Part shown: one piece after another, positions 33,121 to 43,761 of the stretch | How the letters are laid out: every line of letters begins with the position of its first letter | Position numbering within the stretch: position 1 is the stretch's first letter | NCBI GenBank assembly: GCA_006176705.1 | Contig: QRFJ01000084.1 | Span: forward strand, 372,001-436,000 | DNA length: 64,000 nt | Direction: 5' to 3' | Origin: Cocos nucifera | Lineage: Eukaryota; Streptophyta; Magnoliopsida; Arecales; Arecaceae | Translations under genes and position numbers: made by a program | The notes under the pieces: model-generated | The model's input: only the letters and a program-made list of their open reading frames with translations | What the model was told of the DNA's origin: nothing | The model's database searches: none

Positions 33121-35608
33121 CGAAGGAAAAAATCTATTTTTTGGATTAGATTCGCTCAAATCTGATTTGATCAAGAGAAATATTTTAAAAATTTTTTCTC
33201 TTAGATATAAATCAAATCTGATACTTTTTATATCTGATTTGATAGATCTAATAAAATAAAATAAAAATAAATTAAATCAAATTTAATTTATACCTTGTTC
33301 TTGGGTAATCTAATTACCCTATGATTTAGGTTAAAAAATCTATTTTTTGGATTAGGTTCGTTCAAATCTGATTTGATCAAGAGAAATATTTTAAAAAAAA
33401 ATTTTCTTAGATCTAAATCAAATTTGATACTTTTTATATCTAATTTGATAGATATAATAAAATAAAATAAAAATAAATTAAATCAAATTTAATTTATATC
33501 TTGTTCTTGGGTAATCTAATTATCCTATGATAATCCTACTGATTGCTTGAGATTCTGGATGCAGCCATGCAATCACCTAGCCTCTATCGGTATCCACTCG
33601 GACAAGATCTAGATATCTTCTCCTTCTCGATCTATCATCCAAAGATCATATCTAGATCTGATCTTGAAGATTTTCAAAACAACTTTTGAAGATTTGATGT
33701 CGTCTCTTGCAGCAGTGCTGCCTTCTTTCTTTCTTATCATCTTTCTCTTGCCTGGATCGCACCAAACTTGAGCCCAAAGCCACTTGGGCATGGAGAGGAG
33801 AGAGAGAATCTATGGAAGGTGTGGAGGAGAGAGGGAGAGAGCAATATGGCATGGGCAAAGGGAGAACTCCTCTAAAGCTAGGTGCAGATAGGGTTTATAT
33901 AGATCCTATTGCGCCATGCAGTGCCACATCATCTCGCCAATCACGTCTCTTCATACAATCAGATCTAAATCTGATTGATGAGATGACATCACCTGATCCA
34001 ATTAGATGAGAGCCCCTCTCCAACACCCTTAGGTGGTGCCAAGACTGGTCAAAGCAGAGTCCTTTGGTGCCACCTAGTTTGATTCCAAGAAGCAACCTGG
34101 AGTCCCATCTGTATGGGACTCCAGGCATCCCTATCCTTAGGCGCATGTCTCCCTAGGCGTACACCTCCTCCTTTCCTCTTTCTAGCAAGGGGACAAGCCC
34201 CTATCTGCTCTCCTATGCGTGCATGACACATAGGCAGATATCTAAGTATCAAAGGTCAACGTTTGACTAAAGTCAAAAGACAAGAATTAGCAGATGATGA
34301 AAAATGGTAGGTGTTGTCTCAAATTTATCTCATAAATTAAGACAATCCTTTTCTGACCTAGACAAGCTCCAGTTAGATCAACTAAAGGCACCAGAGTGAG
34401 CACAAACATATTTGGCTCAATCGAGACAACTTTTAATGATTGTAGAAGGAGAACATTAGGCTCAATCGTGTACTAGCATAATTTTCTTAAACCTAATTGA
34501 ATCTAGTTCAAATCAATTGAACTGGATTAGTCCAATTGATGATATCTAGATCCAAATCCTTATTTATGTGATCCAGTTAGGTTCAATTCTGTATGCTAAT
34601 GGGATATGTCGTGATCTCTATCATCGACATCATCGAAATACCTTTCGATGAATCAGAATTTTTTTGATTCAGACAACTAGAATGATCGATCATCCAAATT
34701 ATTCTAATTGCTCTCAAAATCCACCAGTGACACCTAGCAGTATATGGTGGCAATCCATCAAAACTGAAAATGAACCTCTTGGTGTAGTTACATGTGATTA
34801 AGCTCTTCTATCTTGAAGCCCGATCAGATTAGGGTTAAGGTGAACTCATCAAATCCTAATTTCTATCATATAATTTAATCATTTAATTCAAGTCCGATGT
34901 GAAAACCTTAATAGAAACTCTTTCTATTATTTCACTCTGCCATGGCCATGGGCTTATGGACTTGATTCTCATGATCATCATAGAGCTGCTCCTCTTCTAT
35001 CGAGGTAGATAGATTCCCTCTTGGTGTAATCCAATTTCTATAATGAACATGCTATAGCCAACATACACCTCAGGATTTCGATTGGCTAGGAGACCGAGTC
35101 ATGGTGTAGTCAAGCTATAACATCCTCAAGGTGAACTACTGATGCACCTTAGGTTAAAGAACCAGACACATCACTACAGCTTCGAGCCAGTCATCGATGA
35201 GAAGGTAGACTTTCTTATGACTGCTTGAGGTGGTCACGCTCAGTGCCCTCATTCTCTTACAAGTATCTATACTCTCGCTTTGGTGTCTCTACACTGTAGA
35301 CTCAAGACTCATCTACTATAAAGAAATGATTGTATACCAATCTTCTGGATCAATCATCATCCTCATGATGATCATACGATCGAGAGAATTTTATGAGTTA
35401 ATAATGAAAATTCATGTCTTAAATTTTCAACTCTTGAAAATAAGAATTATCATTACCATTAACTCAAGGAATGTATCACAAACACTAAATACACATTATG
35501 ATAGAAAATAATCTATTTTATTATTTATAGTCAAAATTATAATTTTGCCCTTAGAAGTGTACAATAAGTGTTAGCTAATTCTGGCTTCTAGGGCACATAT
35601 ATCTAACA
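33121..35608 (-). repeat. Copia D 3' LTR, with internal duplication
   Basis: 2,488 bp against 2,285 bp for the 5' LTR; the excess is the 206-bp duplication at its start. The outer edge is CGAAGG instead of TGAAGG. The inner edge CTAACA at 35608 is followed by the polypurine tract (complement) at 35609-35624. A TATA-like TATATAA on the minus strand lies at 33895-33901. Confidence 0.9.
33127..33532. repeat. 206-bp tandem duplication inside copia D 3' LTR
   Basis: 33127-33332 and 33333 to about 33532 are imperfect copies. Both begin AAAAAATCTATTTTTTGGAT and both run to GGTAATCTAATTA(C/T)CCTATGAT. Sister LTRs have this segment once. Confidence 0.85.
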
Positions 35609-35624
35609 AACTCCCACTTGACCT

Positions 35625-36180
35625 AAAGCCAATTAGCTACAAATCTAGGTCCCATCTTCTCAAGATTGACTTCGATCTTCTGCTAGCCCAATGGCTTTAT
35701 GAGTGGATCCACCACATTATTTACGGAGTCAACTCTCTTGACCTCGACGTAACCCTTCTCGAGGTAATCGCGGATGAGGTGGTATCGCCACTCGATATGC
35801 TTGGATTTCTGATGAGACCTTGGCTCCTTAGCAAGGGATGTGGCACCATTGTTGTTGCAGTATAGAGGAATGGCATTTGATGGCATCATTTCGATCTCTA
35901 TGGCAAACTTTTTATACCAGAATGCTTCCTTCATAGCTTCTGACGTAGCGATGTATTCTACTTTCATGATGGAATCTGTTATCACTATCTATTTGAAACT
36001 CTTCCAACTGACAACAACACCATTACACACAAATAGGCTCCTAGATGTTGACTTTCGATCATCCACATCGGACATAAAATTCGAGTCTATATACCCCTGG
36101 AGTTGGAGTTCTTCATTACCAAAAACCAACAATATATTCTTAGTTCTTCTCAAGTACTTAAGGATACATTTCATAGAAGT
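35625..36180 (-). pseudogene. Copia D RNase H (broken)
   Basis: Frames 35683-35985 and 35989-36174 together give the domain: YLRRTKNILLVFGNEELQLQ and YIDSNFMSDVDDRKSTS, then ITDSIMKVEYIATSEAMKEA, PLYCNNNGATSLAKEPRSH and DYLEKGYVEVKRVDS, ending VVDPLIKPLG. Two active-site positions differ from the family (YTDSD is YIDSN, CDN is CNN), so it would be inactive even without the stops. Confidence 0.8.
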
Positions 36181-37060
36181 TCAGTGTTCTTCACCTAGAT
36201 TCGACTGATATTTGCTCGTGACACTCACAGCATGGGCTATATCAGATCGCATACATAACACGGCATACATGAGGCTCCCTATTGCTGAAGCATAAGAGAT
36301 CTTGCTCATGCATTCTATCTCCTCAGGTATGCTAGGGCACATCTTCTTGGAATGATGAATGCCATATCTGAAGGGTACCAAACCCCTCTTAAAGTTTTTC
36401 ATGCTAAACCTCTTTAGCACTTCCTCCATGTACATCTTTTATGAAAGTCCTAGCATTCTATTCGATCCATCTCTATAGACCTTAATTCCTAGAATATAGG
36501 ATGCTTCTCCTAGGTCTTTTATAGAGAATTCATTGGATAACCATATTTTAACTATGGTCAATATAGAAATATCATTTTCAATAAGGGAAATATCATCCAC
36601 GTACAATACGAGGAAGACAACAGCGCTCCCACTGATCTTTTTAAAGATACATGATTTTTACTCATTTTTTATGAAACCAAATAATTTGATCATATCATTA
36701 AAATGAGTATTCCAACTTCGAGATGCTTGCTTAAGTCCATATATGGACCTTTGCAGTTTGCATATCTTGTGATCAGCATCATTGGATGTAAAACCTAGCG
36801 ACTGTTTCATATAGATATCTTCCTCGAGGTATCCATTTAAGAATGCCGTTTCCACGTTCATTTTCCATATTTCATAAGCAAAATAGGCTATAATAGCAAA
36901 TAATGTACGGATAGATTTTAGCATAGCTACTGGTGGAAAGGTATCTTGATAATCAATACCTTCGCATTGACTATACCCTTTTGCCACGAATCTAGCTTTG
37001 AATGTCTCCACATTTCCATTTGCACCAATCTTTCTCTTATAGATTCATTTACACCCAATA
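36181..37060 (-). pseudogene. Copia D reverse transcriptase (broken)
   Basis: Frames 36658-37011 (FKARFVAKGYSQCEGIDYQD, AFLNGYLEEDIYMKQSLGF, IYGLKQASRSWNTHFNDMIK) and 36181-36435 (EEVLKRFSMKNFKRGLVPFR, SAIGSLMYAVLCMRSDIAHA) flank the catalytic box. The box, on the minus strand near 36590-36615, reads FLVLYVDDISLI with both Asp kept. A frameshift near 36656 and a stop near 36437 break the domain. Confidence 0.8.
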
Positions 37061-37600
37061 GGTACTATACCTTTTGGTGGATCTACCAAGGTCCAGACTT
37101 AGTTTGAGTGCATCGAGTCAATTTCTGACTTCATTCTCTCTAACCATTTCTCGGAGTTGATATTTAATATCATCTCGTTATAGGTTTTAGGATCATCACC
37201 ATGAACCCTATTACCTATGAGGAATATTTTCTCTACCTTCTCTAAAATAGTACCTAAGTATCTCTTAGGGAGACGAAAAATTCTTTTCGATCTATGAGGT
37301 GGAGGAGGTAGTGATTGTATTGGCTCAACCTGATTTGGTTCCATTTGGACCTTAGCTCGTTGCTCTTGTGAGACTTTCTCCTCGAGCTTGATCTGCTTTC
37401 CAATGCCGCTATCTTGAATAAACTATTTTTTAAGAAAGATGATATGTTGACTCATAATTACATTGTGATCTTCTGTAATATAGAAATAATATTCTAATGA
37501 CTCTTTAGGATATCCTGTAAATCGAGCTCTAAAAGATCTAAAGTCTAACTTATCCATTTGTTATCTTTTAACATGAGCCGGACAACCCCAAATTCTGAGA
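37061..37600 (-). pseudogene. Copia D integrase C-terminal region and IN-RT linker
   Basis: Frame 37099-37344 reads PPPHRSKRIFRLPKRYLGTI, the proline- and basic-rich linker between integrase and RT. It continues to SEKWLERMKSEIDSMHSN, where the RT begins. Nearer 37500-37600, an FTGYPKESLEYYFY-like stretch of the integrase tail is readable with a stop. Confidence 0.7.
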
Positions 37601-38293
37601 TGACTCAGACTTGGTTTCTTACCAAGCCATATCTCATACGGTGTAGTAGGAATGATTTTAGAAGAAACCATATTCGATAAGTATATTGCAGTTAACAAAC
37701 TATGTCCCCAAAAAAATCAAAAGGTCTATGAAGCTCATCATGGATCGGACCATATCTAATAGGATTCGGTTCCTCCATTCTAAAATTTCATTGAGTTGAG
37801 GTGTTCTAGATGGAGTCCATTGAGAGACTATGCCATTTTTTTTGGGATAGTTCAGGAATTTTTGACTAAGGTATTCACCTCCTCGATCTGATCGAAGGAC
37901 CATAATGGATTTTTCAGTTTGCTTTTCTACTTCATGTCTGAATTCTTTGAACTTTTCAAAAGCTTCAGACTTGTATCTCATAAGATACACATACCCAAAT
38001 CTAGATAAATCATCGATAAAGGTTATGAAGTAGATAAAGTTGCCTCTAGCTAGTCCATCAAATAGGCTGCATACATCAGTATGTACTAGGGCAAGAAGAT
38101 CCGTGGCCCTTTTCTCATGTCCTACAAAAGGAAGCTTAGTCATTTTACCATGAAGATAAGATTCATAAATTGGATATGACCCGAAAGTCAATGGACTCAA
38201 TAGTCCGATTTTCTCCAATTTGTTAATCCTATCTTCTACTATATGATCTAGTCTTAGGTGCCATAAATACCTATCATTTGGACTATCCCTAGG
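37601..38293 (-). pseudogene. Copia D integrase core (truncated frame)
   Basis: The open frame 37700-38218 holds Asp in LVHTDVCSLF, Asp in VLRSDRGGEYLS and Glu in the LNEILEWRNR segment, so the DDE triad is present. The zinc-binding N-terminal part (YLWHLRLDHI-like) is at 38220-38280. The frame ends in LLIFLGT, where sister copies continue into FLWGYYLLTA, through a small indel. Confidence 0.8.
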
Positions 38294-39129
38294 TCATTTT
38301 ATGGCATTCACATTTTGCTCGATATTAAAAATAGATACATCAATATGTAACTGGTAAAGACCATTAATAAGAAAACCACTTGTAATTTTATTTCTTTCAT
38401 AAAGAATATTACAATGGTCCTTAAGAAAACTAATTACATAGCCTTCTAGTGCTAGGCATGAAATAGAAATCAAATTTCTGCTTGCTGTAGGTACATAACA
38501 ACAATCTTTTAATACTAAGTCTAAGCCTTTAGAACCTTTCATAGAAAGCTCAGCAGTAACCAGTATGTTCATAAGCTCGACCAGGGAATTTTGAAGTTTA
38601 TGCATATGGTAGTTCATGATGAACTGCCCATATGCATTAGTCAAAGATTGCAGAATTATATCATTCTGTAGATCCAAGTCCAACTTCACTCCAAGCTTCT
38701 CAAGCTCTTTCAAGTTCTTGATCATCATCAGACAATGATCTTGGACTGACTGCCCATCATACTTTTTAGCCTTGAATAGTCATTTAGCGACTTGATACTT
38801 GGCTGCGCAACTCTGTTCACCAAACATCTTTATAGGTGAGCCAACATTTGGTAGGCAGTCTTGATATCTTCATGTTGGTGCTGAAGCTCATCAGATATCG
38901 AGCCCAATATGTAATATCTGGTCTTGTTATCTTCGTCCATCCACTTATCAAGAGACGCTCTCTGTTCAACTGATGGACGAGCTGATAAGGTGGGAGGATC
39001 CTGATCCAACATATGAGTTAACTTCTTGAAATCCAAAATAATTTTAAAATTTTGGAGCCAATCAGTGTAATTGGGTTCGATTAGTCCATGGGTGTCCAGG
39101 ATATGTGCTAGTGGATTGGATCCAGACAT
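38294..39129 (-). pseudogene. Copia D gag with protease deleted in frame
   Basis: Starts at the family ATG (39127-39129, MSGSNPLAHILDTHGLIEPN). The N-terminal frame runs to about 38830, with a frameshift near the HLQ...FGEQ region; then 38294-38728 is open. Within this, MKGSKG is joined directly to LDLVLKDCCYVP. Compared with copy A this removes about 144 residues in frame: the Lys-rich tail of Gag, the zinc knuckle and the protease DSG site. The remaining C-terminal stretch (RNLISISCLALEGYVISF) belongs to the end of the protease. Confidence 0.85.
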
Positions 39130-40984
39130 TTTCTTGTAGATAGTCAAAGTTTCTAGTTAGATATTGTAATTAATACTTGACCAATTTATTTAAGAATTTT
39201 ATTTTTAAATAAATTAGCTCCCACTATTTTCTCGGATTCCTACACTTCCTCTATAGAGATACAAAAATTTTCATGATTAATGATTTCTAGTGGATGGTGC
39301 GGTCCCACCAACTGACTCATCACCTCACCTAATAGTTATTGGTGATGGATTAGCCAATGAGTGAACAACTCTTGTTCAATGATTCTCTAATCATGGTGCA
39401 CCCAAACTTGGATCTCTAATTCATGAATCTCACCTGTGCTCAGAATATTGATCCACTCCTTAGTTAAGTCAGACCCACCATTTGCATAGATTGGATTCCT
39501 AATTGAATCTCTCACCGTATCCAAAATATTGAGCCCAATCCATCCTCCAGCCCGTAGCATCCAACGCCTAATAGACATGGTTGTATCTTTTCAATGCAAC
39601 TGAACCACTGTAACCAGCCAAGAACAATCAACCCCGAAAAGGGCCCGCACATCTACAATGGTGGAAGATCTTAGACTTAATCTTTTCTTAGGAAGATTTG
39701 ATTTAGGTCTCATTAAACTAGACTTGACATAGTCATAACCATTATGACTAACCTAGTGGCATGGGTTAGCTCGAATTATTGACCACCTCAGATCAGGACT
39801 GAGCCAACAAATATGGTCAGGTAAGTGAGACCAGTGGAAGGGATATGCCATTAACTCGACAAGAATGCATTCGAGTCGAGTAACTCCCAATTAAAAATCA
39901 GTCGATCATATCTGCTAAACTTATCTTAGACACCAAATTATTGAGTCAGAACCAATCGGATTAGCCTACAATCCAAACTCTAACCACTGAGCCTACTTAG
40001 ATCTTAGCTTGATCGATCACTCATGTTATTCGATCTTGATCTAGACTTAATCTTATTAGGCTGATTAATTTAAGCACTCTTGATCCCATCTAACCAACTC
40101 TTGATTCGATTTGATCAACCGCTTAGACCTAATTGAGCTATCCAAATTCGAAACTAGTTTTATGAATATGTCTTAGATCTAAAATTCTTAATTTTAGATC
40201 TAATATATATTTCATAATATTATTTCTTAATTAAGTTTAGAATTCATAAATAAAATATATAAATAAAATTCTAGAATTTTAGGATCTGGGATTTTGCAGA
40301 AACTAAGTTCTTGATTTTTGATTAAGGACAAATGCGCAACATCCCTACACATCATAAGAACACCCTATCGAATGGGAGGAGAGGGTATTTAAATCCTACT
40401 TTATTCTTATGATCGGATGGCCAAGGGGAATACCTTAATCAAAAATATAAAAGACTATAAAACTTGTTAGATTTGCATCGTACATCTCATATATAAAATT
40501 GATCTAACTATAAACATGTTTTGCATACATCTCATATATCATATCATGCATGTTTTTAGATCTAAATTATCTCATAATTATTTAAAAAATTAAATTTAAA
40601 TTGATCATATTAAAATAAATTTTATTCTAGATAATTATGTAGAACTATTCTACAACTAGTCTAAACATGCATTCATCATATCTCATATGAATCAAAAATT
40701 AAATAATTTTATTTTTTATTTTTTAGATCTTATTATAATATTTATAATATTAAAAAATAATAAATAAATTAATCTAAAATAATAATATAATATTATTAAA
40801 TTATGATCATGCAAGACTATACGTAGAATAATTTTGTTCAACAACTAGTCATGCATCTTATAGAACTTAGATCTAAATTTTTTAATTTAAATTTTTATAA
40901 TTTTAGATCTAATCACATCTCATGTGATATTAAAAATTATCTATTTATTAAATTAAAATTAGATCAAAATAATTTATGAGAATC
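39130..40984 (-). other. Copia D untranslated leader
   Basis: 1.85 kb homologous to the leaders of A, B, C and E; no coding signal. Confidence 0.7.
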
Positions 40985-40998
40985 TGGCTCTGATACCA
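40985..40998 (-). promoter_or_regulatory. Primer-binding site, copia D
   Basis: The minus strand reads TGGTATCAGAGCCA, unmutated, two bases from the LTR edge. Confidence 0.9.
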
Positions 40999-41000
40999 GT

Positions 41001-43285
41001 TAAAGGAAAAAATCTATTTTTTGGATCAGGTTCGTTCAGATCTGATTTGATCAAGAAGAATATTTTTAAAAAAAATTTCTTAGATATAAATCAAATTTCA
41101 TACTTTTTAGATCTAATTTAATAGATCTAATAAAATAAAATAAAAATAAATTAAATAAGATTTAATTTATACCTTGTTCTTTGGTAATCTAATTATCCTG
41201 TGATGATCCTATTGATTGTCTAAGATTCTGGATGCAGCCACGCAATTGCCTGACCTCTATCGATATCCACTTGGGTAGGGTTTGGATATCTCCTCCTTCT
41301 CAATCTATCCTTCGAGAATCAGATCTGGATCTGATCTTAAAGGTCTTCAAAATAACTTTTGAAGATTTGATATCGTCTCTTGCAGCAGTGCTGCCTTCTT
41401 CCTTTCTTATCGCCTTTCTCTTATCTGGATGGCACCAAACTTGAGCCCAAAGCCTCTTGGACATGAGAGGAGAGAGAAGATCTAAAGAAGGTGTGGAGGA
41501 GAGAGGGAGAGAGAGCAATGTAGCATGGGCAAAGGGAGAACTCCTCTAAAGCTTGGTGCAAATAGGGTTTATATTAATCCTACTGCATCATGCAATGCCA
41601 CATCATCCCGACTAATCATGTCTCTTCGTGTAATCAGATCTAAATCTGATTGATGGGATGACATCACCTAATCTAATTAGATGAGAGCCCCTCTCCAACA
41701 TCCTTAGGTGGCACCAAGACTAGTCAAAGCAGAGTTCTTTGGCGCCACCTAGTTTGACTCCAAGAAGCAACCTAGAGTCCCATCTATATGGGACTCCAAG
41801 CATCCTTATCCTTGGGTGCACACCTTCTTAGGCATGTGCCCCCTCCTTTCCTCTTTCTAGCAAGGGGACAAGACCCTATCCGCTCTCCTATGGGTGCATG
41901 ATATATGGGTAGATGTCTAAGTGTCAAAGGTCAATGTTTGACCAAAGTCAAAAGACAAGAATTAGCAGGTGATGAAAAATGATAGGTGTTGTCTTAAATT
42001 TATCTAATAAATTAAGATAATCCTTTTCTGATCTGGACAAGCTTCAGTTAAACCAAGTAAAGATACCTGAGTGAGTACAAATATATTTGGCTCAGTCGAG
42101 ATAACCTTTAATGATTGTAGAAGGAGAACATTAGGCTCAATCATGTGCTAGCACCATTTTCTTGAACCTAATTGAATCTAATTCAAATCAATTGAATTGG
42201 ATTAGTCCAATTGATGATATCCAGATCCAAACCCTTATTTGTGTAACCCAGTTAGGTTCATTTCTATATAGTAATGGGATATGTCGTGATCTCTATCATC
42301 GACATCATCCAAATACCTTCCGATGGATCCAAATTTTTTTTATTTAGACAACTAGAATGATCGATCATCCAAATCATTCTAATTGCTTCCAAAATCTACC
42401 AGTGATACCTAGCAGTATATGGTGGCAATCCTTCAAAATTGAAAATGAACCTCTTGGTGTAGTTACATGTGTGATTAAGTTTTTCTATCTTGAACCCCGA
42501 TCATATTAGGGTTAAGGTGAACTCATCAAATCCTAATTTTTGTCATATGATTTAATCATTTGATTTAAGTTCGATATAAAAAGCTTAATAGAAACTCTTT
42601 TTATTGTTTTACTTTGTCATGGCCATGGGCTTATAGACTTGATTCTCATGATCATCATAGGACTGCTCCTCTTCTATCGAGGTAGATAGATTTCCTCTTG
42701 GTGCAATCCAATTCCTATAATGAATATGCTATAGCCAACATACACCTCAGAATTTTGAATGGCTAGGAGATTGAGTCATGGTGTAGTCAAACTATAACAC
42801 CCTCAAGGTAAACTATCGATGCACCTCAGATCAAAGAACCAGACACACCACTGCAGCTTCGAGCCAGTCATCGATGAGAAGGTAGACTTTTTTATGACTG
42901 TTCGAGGTGGTCATGCTTAGTGCCTTCATTCTCTAACGAGTACCTATACTCTTGCTCTGGTGTCTCTACACTATAGACTCAAGACTCATCTACTATAAAA
43001 AAGTGATTGTACACCAACCTTCTGGATCAATCACCATCCTCATGATGATCCTACGGTCGAAAGCATTTTATGAGTTAATAACGAAAATTCATGTCGTAAA
43101 TTTTCAACTCTTGAAAATAAGAATTATCATTACCATTAACTCAAGGGATGTATCACAGACACTAAATATACATTGTAATAGAAAATAATTTATTTTATTA
43201 TTTATAGTCAAAATTATAATTTTGCCTTTAGAAGTGCACAATAAGTGTCAGACAATTCTGGCTTCTAGGACACATATATCTAACA
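41001..43285 (-). repeat. Copia D 5' LTR
   Basis: 2,285 bp from TAAAGG (mutated TGAAGG) to CTAACA. The TATA-like position near 41569-41575 is changed to AATATAA on the minus strand, so promoter function may be weakened. Confidence 0.9.
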
Positions 43286-43370
43286 CCTTTTGTGTCCCTA
43301 TAGCTCTGTTAGAAATAGGAAGAGGACCTTATCCTAACATGAGCAAAGTCAAAGGCCTTGCTAACCTAAG
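43286..43370 (+). repeat. 117-bp tandem repeat of the gypsy element (unit 5b and degenerate unit 6)
   Basis: 43286-43290 is the right copy of the CCTTT duplication. 43291-43307 supplies the missing 17 bp of unit 5 (100 + 17 = 117). A degenerate sixth unit runs from 43308 to about 43370. Confidence 0.9.
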
Positions 43371-43761
43371 CTGAGGAAAAAAGAAGGGGATGGGGGCTCG
43401 ACCAGTGGTCCTAAACAAACCCCGAACCTAAAGTAAGGAGAATGAAGAAATGCTGTCACCGATCCTTATACGTATTTCTCCTACAATTATCCAACCGTAT
43501 GAGGCGCAAGAAGAAAAATCACTCCTAGATCCGCAAAAAGAACCTCGGATAGGCATCCATAACAATCACTTCATTAGAAGACAATGCAAAGAAAAATAAA
43601 GTAAAGAAAATAGAGCCACGAGCAAGCTTCGAATTCGTGCGAAATAATAATAATAAAAAAGATACCATTTCATTACAAAAATAAGTTCATTATAAGCAAA
43701 ACACAGGTCGACAAGATCAATTACACTAAAAAAAAAGATGAAGAGAAAGGCCATCAAAATC
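43371..43761 (+). other. Gypsy non-coding spacer
   Basis: About 390 bp between the repeat array and the antisense ORF region. AT-rich, with A-runs; I see no gene or structured element in it. Confidence 0.5.

Larger units (their letters stand above)
33121..43285 (-). mobile_element. Copia element D (same family), clean insertion in gypsy repeat
   Basis: Minus-strand element of 10,165 bp with 3' LTR 33121-35608, interior 35609-41000 and 5' LTR 41001-43285, flanked by the exact duplication CCTTT. Removing it and one duplication copy restores a 117-bp repeat unit exactly. All pol domains can be found but carry stops, and the gag-protease region has an in-frame deletion. LTR divergence is clearly greater than in C. 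Confidence 0.95.

Noticed and set aside
43566..43757. 63-codon reverse frame rich in Phe and Leu
   Set aside because: A product of AT-rich spacer; it overlaps the end of the antisense ORF region in another frame and has no recognisable motif.
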